Shown piece after piece: positions 13,932-25,130 of a stretch of DNA of 64,000 bases; position 1 is the stretch's first letter; every line of letters begins with the position of its first letter. The notes under the pieces are model-generated. The model saw only the letters and a list, made by a program, of their open reading frames with translations, had not been told where the DNA came from and did not search any database. Both the position numbers and the translations under genes were made by a program. Origin of the DNA: Fusarium oxysporum f. sp. lycopersici 4287 (Eukaryota > Ascomycota > Sordariomycetes > Hypocreales > Nectriaceae); assembly GCF_000149955.1 (NCBI RefSeq), contig NC_030994.1, positions 310,001-374,000 on the forward strand, given 5' to 3'.

Positions 13932-15975
13932 TCAAAGTTTACGCTCCTTGAGTAGTAGAGCCGTTACGAGCGTGATCCCGGAGAAGAGAATGGAGAGTCC
14001 TGATTCATTAGTCACCTCCTGGCAAGGGGACATGCACTTACCGTGGCCATACTCGATTCCTCTGATATAACCTTCGATCAGTACCTTTCGAATGGACTCG
14101 GAAGCTTCGTCGATGTACGAGACACTCTCTGCGGCTTTTCGAATGACCTAGAAACTTAGCAGACTTCACAAATGCAGTGAAATGACTCACCTCGTCAATA
14201 AAGCGTTGAGACTTTCCGAGATCACTGAGGTTCTGTTGAATGTCGTGTCTGAGAAGTCCTTGGATGGTTGCGCTGGTACCAGCCATGCCAACTACTGAAC
14301 CCAAAGTTACAGCGAGGAAGATTCCAGAAGAAGCTGCTGCTTTGTCTTTGGGATCAATGGAAGCTTGGAGAGCGATAAAGGCAGCACTTTGAGCGATGCC
14401 CATTCCCAGGCCCCTGAATGGTTAGCATAAGAATCCAGAAGATAGGGGCACGTACCCTGGGAAGACGTAGAGTGACTCTAGCCAATTGGTCTGTCCGTGC
14501 CAGCGCAGCAGCATCAGAGTGTAACTCGTGATTGATGAAACAGCCGAGAAGATGATGAGTGCCCTGTATCGACCAGTTCTCTTGATTATCAAGCCTGTTG
14601 CTATGCCTCCGACTGTGTTTCCGATGACTGCGGGGAATAAATGAGCGCCGGCGATTGTACTCGATACACGCTGAGTAACCTGGAAGTAGATGGGGACGGT
14701 ATACATCATCTGGTCGGTTAGTATCTGGAGTTCACGGCGGTGGGCGACATACTCCAAGTTGTGCAGCTGCTTGACCAAACGCAATCAGATACGTCTTTGT
14801 GACATCGCCACTTCTGAGTAAGCGAAGAGGGAAGATTGGTTCCTTGGCCCAGCGTGACTCTACAAGTACGAAAGCAACTGAGAGAATCACACCAGCGGCA
14901 GCGAGAATTGGCACGAGGGGATGACTCCATGGAATCTTCTGGCCGCCAATCTCAAGGGGAACCATGAAAGCGAGAACAGAGCCACCCAAAAGCAGAGCTC
15001 CAAGTGCGTCGATCCTTTTGATGCGCTCGAGTGTCGCGCCCTCGGTCTGTGTTGTAGAGGGGAGGAGGATGGCGGCGATGATCATGGATACAGCAAAAAT
15101 TGGCGATTGTCCGAGGAATGACCTACTCTGTCAGTATGGGCTGTTGAATGAGCGATAGACTCACCATCTCCAGCCGATTGTATCAGCGAGAAAGCCTCCA
15201 AGCGGACCACCAATGCTACGGCCGACGGTGGCGATGACATTCATGTAGCTTTGCCATGAGGCAACTTCTCGGAGAGGTGCGAGTTCTAATGGTCAGCTTG
15301 GAACGGAGGATAAAGGGTCGTCGTACCAGTTATGATGACTGATGCCATTGTAGTCATTCCTGCACCTCCAGATCCAGAGATTACGCGACCTAGGATGACC
15401 TGCCACATTGACTGGCCAGCGCCTCTGAAGTTTGTTAGAACGAGACTATGCGGATGACATAGACTTACACGAGGGCACTGAAATTGTTAGCCAGAGATTC
15501 AAGTGAGACCAGGGTCGGGTGCGGTCTGGACTCACCATCCAACAGCAAACAGTCCATAGCAGAAGATCAATATTGTCTTTCGTCCAAAGATATCGCTCAG
15601 TTTGCCGTACTACTCAATTAGCCCAACTCGCCCCCAGAATGACTTCACGTACAATCGTCTGCGATGCTGCACTAGCCAACATGAAGCTGATAAATAGCCA
15701 ACTCGAATCCTGAAGCTTGCCAAACTCGGACGCAATCACCGGATGAGTCGCCAGTACCAATGAGCCATCGGCATTGGAAGTAAAGATACCTAAATTGTTA
15801 GCTCGGAATCACAATGTCGGAAAGACTCACCAATCAGCAACGCGACAACTACCCTCGCGATAAACGCATGGCTATACGTTTTCGGCTCGTCGGGGCTGTT
15901 CCTCTCGACATCCGAGACCTCGGGAGGTATCTCCGGTATCAAGGGAGTCGTCTCTGTCGCGTTAATTCTGGTCAT
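13932..15975 (-). CDS. MFS transporter, DHA2 / vacuolar basic amino acid (Vba)-like
   Basis: Multi-exon major facilitator with at least seven short introns. The ATG at 15975 gives an acidic cytosolic N-terminus (MTRINATETTPLIPE) before transmembrane 1. Exon 2 contains ADGSLVLATHPVIASEFG, typical of the DHA2/Vba branch (14-TM drug:H+ antiporters and vacuolar basic amino acid transporters), followed by GKLSDIFGRK, the MFS loop 2-3 signature. Later exons supply the remaining helices, ending LLLKERKL and a stop at 13932-13934. Substrate cannot be read: multidrug export or basic amino acid transport into the vacuole are both possible. It is divergent from homeobox copy 2 across 603 bp. Confidence 0.82.
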
Positions 15976-16578
15976 TTTGACGCGCTTGACTTGAGAAAAT
16001 GATAGTGAAAGATTTACTTTTGATTTTCTATTTAAATCTCCGATATCGTCGTTATCGTAGACGTGATTTCGGATCAAAGCACATCATCGCTGATCCACTC
16101 CGCGGAATTGGATGCACTGACTGGGTGAGGCATATAGACACGGGAAGTGGGCAGAGACATATAAAAGCCATAACACATACTCTCTCACCATTGAACACGA
16201 AATAGTTCTCGTATTCTGCCTGCTCCAAGTTCAAGTCGGTTGAGACAACCCCACCGGTTCATGTGCCGCACCTCCGCACGGACTGAGCAGGACGAGGCTC
16301 TTTTGGGACTGATATCATGAACCCTGCCAGCAGATCATTTCTATCGTTTCTCTTTGTCTATACCAATATAACACTAGCTAGTCCATGCGTCAAGACCAAC
16401 AGCCAGTCTCACTATCCCCAATTCGCAAATCATGAACTTTCACTTTGCTTTAACTGGGCCGACCAATCCTGACTCGTCAATCAAGACTAAAATGTGGATC
16501 CGCCCTTTCTGAACATGTCCGAGACTTCGCCGTAAACTCATCGTAACCCCATGACCTCCAAATTCCATCAACACCAAC
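15976..16578. promoter_or_regulatory. Divergent promoter, MFS and homeobox copy 2
   Basis: The MFS gene starts leftward at 15975 and the regulator starts rightward at 16579. No clear paired operator stands out by eye. The layout allows the regulator to act on the adjacent transporter, but nothing in the sequence proves it. Confidence 0.4.
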
Positions 16579-18897
16579 ATGGCACACCAAGCAGATCCAA
16601 CCGGTGATCTTTTTATCGACTTTGCAGACTTTCAAAATGCTGCAGAGGCTGAAACTATCTCCCCTGGCATTCTGCAGACATCGACGGCTCCTCCAAAAAT
16701 CGGTAATCGCTTTTCGTCCGAGTCTGTCAAGATTTTGAGGAATTGGTTCGCTGCGCATGAAAGGCATCCGTATCCTACTATTCAAGATGTCCAGGATCTC
16801 CAAGAGCAGACGAGTCTGAATCGACAGCAGGTTACGAATTGGTTTGCGAATGCGAGGCGGAGAGCAAAGGTTCATTTATCACGGCCGACATCGCCAATGT
16901 TTCGGAATGATGATTCGGGGAATTCTTCAGGGCATCACACGCCGATTGATACACCACGTCGACGGGCAACTCCTGCGCCATTCGAACATATGAATCCGCT
17001 GCAGCGATGGGCGAATTCACCGCCGGAACATGAGGCTGCGACTGTTGATGACATCTCACGAGCTGTTGCTGCTTTCTCAACGCGACAGGGGAGATCACGA
17101 AGTCATGGGTCGTCAATCAGCAGTAGAGGAACGTCAGTGTCAAGCCATGACTCTGGGTCGTACAGTTCTGCTCATTCAAAACAATCATCGACGTCGTTTG
17201 ACATTTTCAAACGGCACAGTCGAAGAAGACGAACAAAGATGAGAAAAGAAGTCAGAACGAATCTCCTCCAAGCGCAGAATACATATCAGTGTACTTTTTG
17301 TACAGAAACGTTCAAGACGAAATACGACTGGCAGCGTCATGAAAAGTCTCTTCATTTATCGCTTGAGAATTGGGTCTGTTCACCAAATGGGCCGACAGCG
17401 ATACATCCAGAAGAGGGGCTTCTCTGTGTCTTTTGTGGCGTCAAGAACCCCGACAAGACGCATCTTGACGGACACAATCAGAGTGCATGCATCGAGCGAC
17501 CGATTGAAGAACGGACATATCATCGAAAGGATCATTTACAGCAGCATCTGCGGTTAGTCCACATGTCCAAGTTTCTCAAATGGCCGATGGATGATTGGAA
17601 AGTCATGACGCAGGAGGTCAAATCGAGATGTGGATTCTGTGGCATCAATCTTACGACCTGGGCTAGTAGGGTTGATCATTTGGCGGACCATTTCAAAGCT
17701 GGGAGCACGATGGAGCATTGGAAGGGTGACTGGGGGTTTGAGGGGAAGGTCATTGAGAGGATTGACAATGCCATGCCTCCTTGTACGTCAAACACTCGGG
17801 TTGAGATTTGTTGCTGACGCTGCCTAGATCTCATCCACTACGAACGAAACTCTCCTCTTCCATTCGCAGCTACAAGAGGTCCAGCAGATACACCCACAAG
17901 TGCATACGAACTCATCAAACTCGAACTAGAGTACTACATGCGGAATCGTCATCAGTATATAATGCCACCAGATCCTGAGCTTCACTTTGAAGCATGTTCT
18001 GTGATCCTCGGCGCAGAAATATCCTCCCCCAACCAAGCGTCGCTATCCCCGTCATGGCTATGGGACATCTTCATGTCAGCTGCTGAGATCGCCAACCAAG
18101 CTAAACTTCGACCAACAAAACAATTAGCAGAAGGACGATTGAGTCAGCTGAAGATCAACGGAAAGGGAAATATATTTGAGAATTGCGAGCTGGAGGCGGC
18201 GCTGCAGCAGTACATGACTGCTCATACGTCCATGGGACATTTCCCAACAGATTCTGAACTGCAGCAGGAGGCGTGTAATGTTTTGAATCGGACAGAGACG
18301 TCATCATCGCATCCGTCAAGGAGGTTTCTGGACTTTTTAATGAGACTTGTTTGGAGTTCGACGGTCTGGCTGGAGCCGTTCCGACAGAGGGCTGAGACTC
18401 TTGTGGCGTTGGCGAATGAGTCTGTAAATGATTCTTATTTTCTATGGGGCCAAACAGATACCGCTGTGCCGTTGGATGCTTCAATGGAGCTGGACATGTT
18501 GCAGCCTTGGGTTGAGAATCGATCTCTGTCTCCTGAAGGAGTACCGGAAATACCAGCGATTTCGATGCACAGCACGCCAGAGTCAAGAGCATTGATACGA
18601 GATAAAGTACGAACAGCAACGCCATTCTTTATCAACGACAACAACAGCTATCGTCGATTGAAGCGGGAACTCTCACGATTCGTCATGACGACAATGTCTC
18701 CCAACAATCCCAACCGCCATATCCCAAGCGACGACGAACTAAAGTATCAGGCACGGTGGATTCTATACGATGAGTACGTTTCCCAATATGTAAAGTTCAT
18801 TGACTAACAGAACAGCGACGATCCTTGGAACCAAACCCCCGTTGACAACGCAGAGTGGCTACAGGAGTTTAAACGAGACGTTGGACTTCCTATTTAG
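16579..18897 (+). CDS. Homeobox (TALE/KN-like) and C2H2 zinc-finger regulator, copy 2
   Basis: Three exons (16579-17782, 17828-18773, 18816-18897) encode 743 residues with the same order as copy 1: homeodomain with VTNWFANARRR, C2H2-type fingers (CTFCTETF, CVFCGV, CGFCGI), then C-terminal repeats built around P-x-D-x-E-L. Two intron positions match copy 1. The last exon is short and was found by alignment to copy 1; its acceptor is the second AG (AACAGAACAG). The unspliced reading stops at 18807. The final TAG at 18895-18897 overlaps the end of the convergent formamidase. Part of the gene reappears almost unchanged at 22504-23000. Targets unknown. Confidence 0.85.
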
Positions 18898-20261
18898 ATA
18901 CAGGACAAGCACCCAGATCTCGAGCAACAGGCTCGCTTTCAATAGAAATGTCAAAGTCGAAAATGTCCATCGGTATACCGAGAGTTGTGCAGGCGTTGGG
19001 AATGTCGACTATTCCTGCGATGGCGCCGCGGATGGGTGCGCAGGAGAGTAAGAGGTAGATTTGTTCTCCAGAGTAGCCTGCATTGTCAGCAGAGTTTTAA
19101 CTGTAATGAAGGCGACTTACCGAATTGTTTGAGGTATTCGATTGCGCGGAGACATGATTGTCTATAAGCAACGGTTGCATCCATGAAATGCTGCTTTCCA
19201 TTCTCGTCGACGGAGAAGCCTTCAAAGATTAGGTAGCGTGAGGGACTAAAGGTAGGGCCCATGTCGCCTGGTCTGTACACTGGACTCTTGAGGCCACGTG
19301 ATTTCATGCCGCCTTTGATGAGATCAAACTTGATCGTGATGATGCCAGCCTAAACTGTCAGAACAGTGTTCAATGTGAATGTGTCAGGACTCACCATTTC
19401 AATGGCACCGCAGAAGCTGATTTCACCATCACCCTGACTAAAATGGAGATCTCCAACAGAAAACTTGGCTCCCTCGACATGAACGGGAAGATACGTCGTA
19501 GATCCGCGAGAAATATTGTTTATGTCACAATTTCCTCCATGTTCTGGTCGTCCAGGTATAGTCCTCGCTCCCTCTCTCGCAATCTTTGCCAAAACATCGC
19601 CTGTGGCTTTTCCACCATGTGCATTGATCTCATTCGGTGGTTGAGCTACAATCTTGGTAGAATCAGCCATTGAAGAAACGAGCTCTGCCTCTCGACGGTT
19701 CCACTCTGCGAGAATCTCGGCAGACGGGGCACAGCCTAGAATTCCGGGGTGGATTAAGCCGGGGAATCGCACTCCGGGAATATGACGGCTTGAACAGTAT
19801 ACTCCGTCAAAGTCCCAGATTGCTTTTGCGGCGGTGGGGTAGTGTTCATCTAGGAAGCCCCCGCCGTTGTCCTTGGCGAAGATTCCTGTGAAACCCCAGG
19901 GTGAATGCTCAAAGGGTTGGACGTCGGTTATGTTGACGACGAGTAGATCGCCGGGCTGACTGCCTTTGATGTCGAATGGGCCGGTTAGATAGTGGATTTT
20001 AGTTAGATCAACATCGCGAACATCGTCTGCGCTGTCATTGTTGCCGATTTGACCACCTGTCCAGTCGAGGCATTCTATCTTGACTGTCTCGCCGGGCTCA
20101 ACAGTTGCAATACTCGGGACTACAAAATTAGCGATCTCTCAATTGGGGGGATCAATTGGAGGGGACATACCATCTGGATGCCATCTATTGTGGAGATGGG
20201 GTTGTTCAGAGGCGGGTTTGTCAAAGGACACGGATTGAGCTGTACGGATCTTGCCAGGCAT
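18890..20261 (-). CDS. Acetamidase/formamidase (FmdA/AmdA family)
   Basis: Hydrolyses formamide or short amides to ammonia and acid, supplying nitrogen. Four exons (introns 20120-20170, 19350-19394, 19078-19120) give 410 residues from MPGKIRTAQ. Family features include the DLLVVNI-like strand, the FPGLIHPG loop, HGGNCDI and VGDLHFSQGDGEISFCGAIEM, a stretch typical of FmdA with acidic and His residues of the active site. The stop (18890-18892) lies within the last codons of homeobox copy 2 on the other strand, an 8-bp tail-to-tail coding overlap. The gene is divergent from an alpha/beta hydrolase at 20574. Confidence 0.92.
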
Positions 20262-20573
20262 TGTATTGATGAGATTTAAGTTTGAGGACTATTTTTCAAT
20301 TGTCTAAATTGTCTCTTCTTATAATATCGTAACGGCTGTTGATAGATAAGAGACTATCTCGCCGCACGCCTCCGCATCTCCGCACGAGATAAGAATGATA
20401 AGCTCGTCTTGTGACATTCCTGATAAAGCAGGTGGCTGCATTGTCACCCAAGGGCGAAACCCCGCGATTAGGATGACGTTGGTACAGTCTGGACACTGTA
20501 CGCCGCAGCCCATATCGAGATTGGTATATGAGATGGGGGTGTCCTCGGCAGATGAGGGTGTCCAGCAGCAACC
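20262..20573. promoter_or_regulatory. Divergent promoter, formamidase and alpha/beta hydrolase
   Basis: 312 bp between two divergent start codons. GATA-type cores occur, for example GATAAG near 20388-20402, which would fit AreA-type nitrogen control of a formamidase, but such cores are common by chance. Confidence 0.4.
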
Positions 20574-21675
20574 ATGGACGTCAAGACTTTTTCTCTAGGA
20601 GACTTTGAGCTTCAGAATGGCAAGGTTTTGCCAAATGCGGTGATTGCGTACAAGACTTTTGGGGAGGCTGAACTTCCTGCTGTTCTCTATCCTTCTTGGT
20701 TCTCGGGTGCGATATCCGATAATGAGTGGCTTATTGGGAAAGACAAGACTCTTGATCCGGAGAGGTACTACATTATTATAACGGCTCTTTTTGGGAATGG
20801 ACAGTCTACGAGTCCGTCAAACTCGGATATCAGTCCGTTCCCTGATGTTTCTTTCTACGACAATGTCAGAGCTCAGCATCAACTGATGGGCCATCTTGGG
20901 GTGAAGCATCTACGGGCTGTTCTGGGATGGTCGATGGGTGCGGCGCAGACATTTCAATGGGCTACGCAATATCCTGGCTTTATGGACATTTGTGTTCCAT
21001 TCTGCGGATCAGCCAAGACGTCTCTTCACAACCAAGTCTTTCTCGAGGGTGTCAAGTCAGCGCTCCTCGCAGCAAAGGGATGCACGTCTGCAGGAAGTAT
21101 CCAAGGACGTGTTGAAACAACAGACGGGACATGGACTGAGAAGGAGAAAGAAGTCGGTTTGAAAGCTTTTGGGAGAGGATATGCAGGCTGGGGTTTCTCT
21201 CAGGCGTTCTACCGACATGAATTGTTCAAGAAGCATTACGGTGCTGCGGATCTTGAAGAGTTTATGAAGAATTTCTGGGAGAAGTGGGCTCTTAGTAAAG
21301 ACCCTGAGAATCTGCTTGTTATGCTTCAGACGTGGCAGGCGGGAGATGTGAGTAAGCAGGAGCCGTATGGTGGGGATTTTGAGAAGGCGATGAAGGGGAT
21401 CAAGGCGAGGATCTTGGTTCTTCCTAGTAAGACGGATCTCTACTTTCCGTGAGTCACTCCCTCATTCTGTGGATGGCGTTGATTTCTGACTGATTAGGCC
21501 GGAGGATTCCGAGTATGAAGTCAAGTGTATGGGGGATAATGCGAGCTTAGATGTTTACCCTTCTATTTGGGGGCATTGGGCTGGTGGACCACCTGGAAAT
21601 ATGGAGGATGTGAAATGGTTGGATGAGAGATTGAGAAAGGTCTTTGATGAGGCTCCTCATAGAGATGCCAGTTGA
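20574..21675 (+). CDS. Alpha/beta hydrolase, homoserine O-acetyltransferase-like
   Basis: Two exons (20574-21448 and 21498-21675) encode 350 residues. The fold resembles MetX-type homoserine acetyltransferases: the nucleophile elbow GWSMGA, a likely acid Asp in SKTDLYF, and a C-terminal His in GHWAGG form the triad. Several fungal members of this branch are annotated as generic hydrolases, so true acetyl transfer to homoserine is doubtful and esterase or amide hydrolase activity is possible. The divergent pairing with a formamidase suggests shared control in nitrogen or amide use, which is an inference. Confidence 0.82.
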
Positions 21676-22403
21676 GCGTTATAGCAGCCAATTGCGGTTT
21701 TATTGTTTACCATTTAGTCAGCTTCATTTAATTACACTACAATCCGGCCTCGTCTTCTTTCAATCAATTTCTTCTATCAACAAGTGCGTATGCATGCAGA
21801 TGATGTTGGCCAAAGTTAAGCAATCATCCCAGTGCGTGCGCATAGATTCGGTTACTCCTTGAGTTGAAGAGAGACCGACACCCACAAGATCTCGTTTACG
21901 GAAGGGATGCAATCAAACCATTCTTTGGCATCTCGGAAGCCGATATCAACAAGCCTCCGAACCATCGGCGTCCCTCATCTCCCGTGCAAGATAACAACCC
22001 AATTGACCAATAAACACAATCCCGAAATCGCTTATATCTAAATGTCAAACTAAGGCGCACCTTGATAGCCTTCTACACTGTACAGAAAGTTATCAATGAA
22101 ACGTAAATTACTCGTCTATCTCCCGTGTTACCCCAGCTTGTCAGATTAAGGCGTTGACTAGCTTGTCAATCTAGGGCGGATGTCACGACAAGGCGGTTCT
22201 CCACACAGCCACCATCTTTGATTGCCGAGACTTTGGGACAAACTATTTTTGATCATATGAACATGTTGCACCGAACTCGTGATCTATTGGAATTCTTTCA
22301 TGGGCTTGTTGGGGTTATTGTTGTGTAAGAGATAGCAAAGTTGCGGTGAACCAGGCGTACGAGTCGTAAGCACTCCTGGTCAATAGTTCTAGAAGGGATC
22401 TAG
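21676..22403 (+). other. Intergenic up to the first gap
   Basis: Downstream of the hydrolase and ending at a run of N. No convincing gene. The 5' part of the dioxygenase at 23957 could begin in the missing sequence to the right. Confidence 0.4.
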
Positions 22404-22503
22404 NNNNNNNNNNNNNNNNNNNNNNNNNNNNNNNNNNNNNNNNNNNNNNNNNNNNNNNNNNNNNNNNNNNNNNNNNNNNNNNNNNNNNNNNNNNNNNNNN
22501 NNN
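22404..22503. other. Assembly gap, exactly 100 N
   Basis: A run of exactly 100 N, the usual placeholder for a gap of unknown size. Confidence 0.98.
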
Positions 22504-23270
22504 TCTGTGGCATCAATCTTACGACCTGGGCTAGTAGGGATGACCATTTGGCGGACCATTTCAAAGCTGGGAGCACGATGGAGCATTGGAAGGGTGACTG
22601 GGGGTTTGAGGGGAAGGTCATTGAGAGGATTGACAATGCCATGCCTCCTTGTACGTCAAACACTCGGGTTGAGATTTGTTGCTGACGCTGCCTAGATCTC
22701 ATCCACTACGAACGAAACTCTCCTCTTCCATTCGCAGCTACAAGAGGTCCAGCAGATACACCCACAAGTGCATACGAACTCATCAAACTCGAACTAGAGT
22801 ACTACATGCGGAATCGTCATCAGTATATAATGCCACCAGATCCTGAGCTTCACTTTGAAGCATGTTCTGTGATCCTCGGCGCAGAAATATCCTCCCCCAA
22901 CCAAGCGTCGCTATCCCCGTCATGGCTATGGGACATCTTCATGTCAGCTGCTGAGATCGCCAACCAAGCTAAACTTCGACCAACAAAACAATTAGCAGAA
23001 GGACGATTGAGAAACTGCAGATAAACGAAAAGAGAAATATATTTGAGAATTCAAGCTGGAGGGCGAACTACACACTACTTGATGCTCATACGTCAGTGGA
23101 ACGTTTCCCCAAAAGCGTGTGAAACTCAGCAGGAGGGGGCGGAGTGTTTAGATCGGGCGAGGGACGTCTCAGTCGACTGCCGCAAGGGAAGAGTCAGAGA
23201 CGTGTTAGATGCGACTGGGTTAGTAGTCCGTGCGTGTTGTCAGTGTCCTGTCCTAAGTAAGGAGTGGAGA
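22504..23270 (+). repeat. 767-bp contig nearly identical to part of homeobox copy 2, probably misplaced
   Basis: Bases 22504 to about 23010 match 17638 to about 18145 of homeobox copy 2 with very few differences, intron included. From about 23010 onward the match decays, with substitutions and indels rising until the next gap; blocks such as ATATTTGAGAATT still align. Any open frame breaks there. The length equals one Sanger read and the decay resembles a low-quality read tail, so this is more likely an assembly artefact than a third gene. A recent partial duplication is the alternative. Confidence 0.8.
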
Positions 23271-23956
23271 NNNNNNNNNNNNNNNNNNNNNNNNNNNNNN
23301 NNNNNNNNNNNNNNNNNNNNNNNNNNNNNNNNNNNNNNNNNNNNNNNNNNNNNNNNNNNNNNNNNNNNNNNNNNNNNNNNNNNNNNNNNNNNNNNNNNNN
23401 NNNNNNNNNNNNNNNNNNNNNNNNNNNNNNNNNNNNNNNNNNNNNNNNNNNNNNNNNNNNNNNNNNNNNNNNNNNNNNNNNNNNNNNNNNNNNNNNNNNN
23501 NNNNNNNNNNNNNNNNNNNNNNNNNNNNNNNNNNNNNNNNNNNNNNNNNNNNNNNNNNNNNNNNNNNNNNNNNNNNNNNNNNNNNNNNNNNNNNNNNNNN
23601 NNNNNNNNNNNNNNNNNNNNNNNNNNNNNNNNNNNNNNNNNNNNNNNNNNNNNNNNNNNNNNNNNNNNNNNNNNNNNNNNNNNNNNNNNNNNNNNNNNNN
23701 NNNNNNNNNNNNNNNNNNNNNNNNNNNNNNNNNNNNNNNNNNNNNNNNNNNNNNNNNNNNNNNNNNNNNNNNNNNNNNNNNNNNNNNNNNNNNNNNNNNN
23801 NNNNNNNNNNNNNNNNNNNNNNNNNNNNNNNNNNNNNNNNNNNNNNNNNNNNNNNNNNNNNNNNNNNNNNNNNNNNNNNNNNNNNNNNNNNNNNNNNNNN
23901 NNNNNNNNNNNNNNNNNNNNNNNNNNNNNNNNNNNNNNNNNNNNNNNNNNNNNNNN
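23271..23956. other. Assembly gap, 686 N
   Basis: A sized gap of 686 N. Long open frames called across it are artefacts of unknown codons. It probably hides the 5' part of the dioxygenase gene that resumes at 23957. Confidence 0.98.
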
Positions 23957-24725
23957 CCACGCCAAGATCGCCGAGGCCAAGGCTAGCTTGGAACTCATCC
24001 TCAATGCCATGCAGATCATTGAGACAAACATGGAGGGTATGTGGAGTCAATCCCTGCCCAAGGACTACATGACCTACCGAACCTTTATCTACGGCATCAC
24101 CAAGCAGTCCATGTTCCCTGATGGTGTTGTCTACGAGGGACAATACGGCGACAAGCCTCAATTCTTCCGTGGAGAATCTGGTGCCAACGATGCTATTATT
24201 CCTCTTTTGGATCACATCTGCGAGATCCCCATGCCCAAGAACCCATTGACCGACATCCTCATCGAGTTCAGAGAGTATCGACCCAAGCCTCACCGCGCAT
24301 TCCTCAAGTATGTCCGCGAAACAGCTTCCGAAGTCGGTGTCCGTGATTTCCTCACAAAATCCGGCGATCACGGTCTTGCGGTTCTATACCTTCGCGTCCT
24401 CGATCATATTCGAAGCTTCCGATGGCGACACTGGATGTTTACCCGCGAGTACATCATCAAGCATACTCTTCATCCTACAGCCACAGGTGGAAGTCCTATC
24501 ATTACTTGGCTTCCTAACCAGCTCACTGCTGTCATGGATCTGATGGAGGAGGTTGCAAAGGGATCTGGTCTCTGGGCTGTGTTGGAGGAGGGAGTCTGGA
24601 GTGGTGGGGGATCTTTGACTCATGAGGATTATATCCTGGTCAAGAAGATTATGGATAATGTTGTTACCAAAAAGGCTCAGTTGAAGAAGGAGGTTGACAA
24701 GTATTGCCAGGATCGGGGTGTTTAA
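23957..24725 (+). CDS. Indoleamine 2,3-dioxygenase-like protein, 3' part only
   Basis: About 255 C-terminal residues of a heme dioxygenase of the indoleamine/tryptophan family, which opens the indole ring to N-formylkynurenine. The proximal heme histidine is visible in RPKPHRAFL, aligned with the MPPAHRNFL region of animal IDO. FFRGESGAND matches the active-site loop, though the usual Ser-Ala-x-Gln-Ser run is replaced, and the ATGGSP loop near the C-terminus is kept. The N-terminal 150-200 residues fall in the gap. The changed loop makes substrate uncertain; many fungi have several IDO paralogues. Convergent with the permease downstream. Confidence 0.85.
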
Positions 24726-25130
24726 ATAGCATGAATTAATTGTTTGTTTGACTTCAATCGTGCCTGACCTACCACCACCTCAACTGATATCGTGATAAAC
24801 TGCTGACTTTACTCCGATGTCTTCGGATGGAGATGGCTTGATCAGACATCACAATTCGCTCGTGGCTGAGTCTAAATAGATGATGCCAAGACTCGGCATC
24901 AAGGATCTTTCGCCGAGACTTATCTTATCGTCCATTGGCCAATCGAACGATTACATTTGCGCACCAATCACGGTCCGTCGCAGGAATTGACAATCCAGAT
25001 CAAGTGACGTAACATCTGACTTTCAGGAAAATTTGATCAACACGACGATCCAATTCCGGCAGCTCCGCCGTCCGATAACATTGAGTCATAATATTGTACT
25101 ATTCATAATTTATACTATCGCTAACTTCGC
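24726..25130. other. Convergent 3' flanks, no gene
   Basis: 3' regions of the dioxygenase and the permease. Nothing else recognised. Confidence 0.5.

Noticed and set aside
23043..24725. A 560-codon open frame across the 686-N gap, with similar frames on the other strand
   Set aside because: Unknown codons within N carry no stops, so these frames are artefacts. Only 23957-24725 carries real coding sequence.
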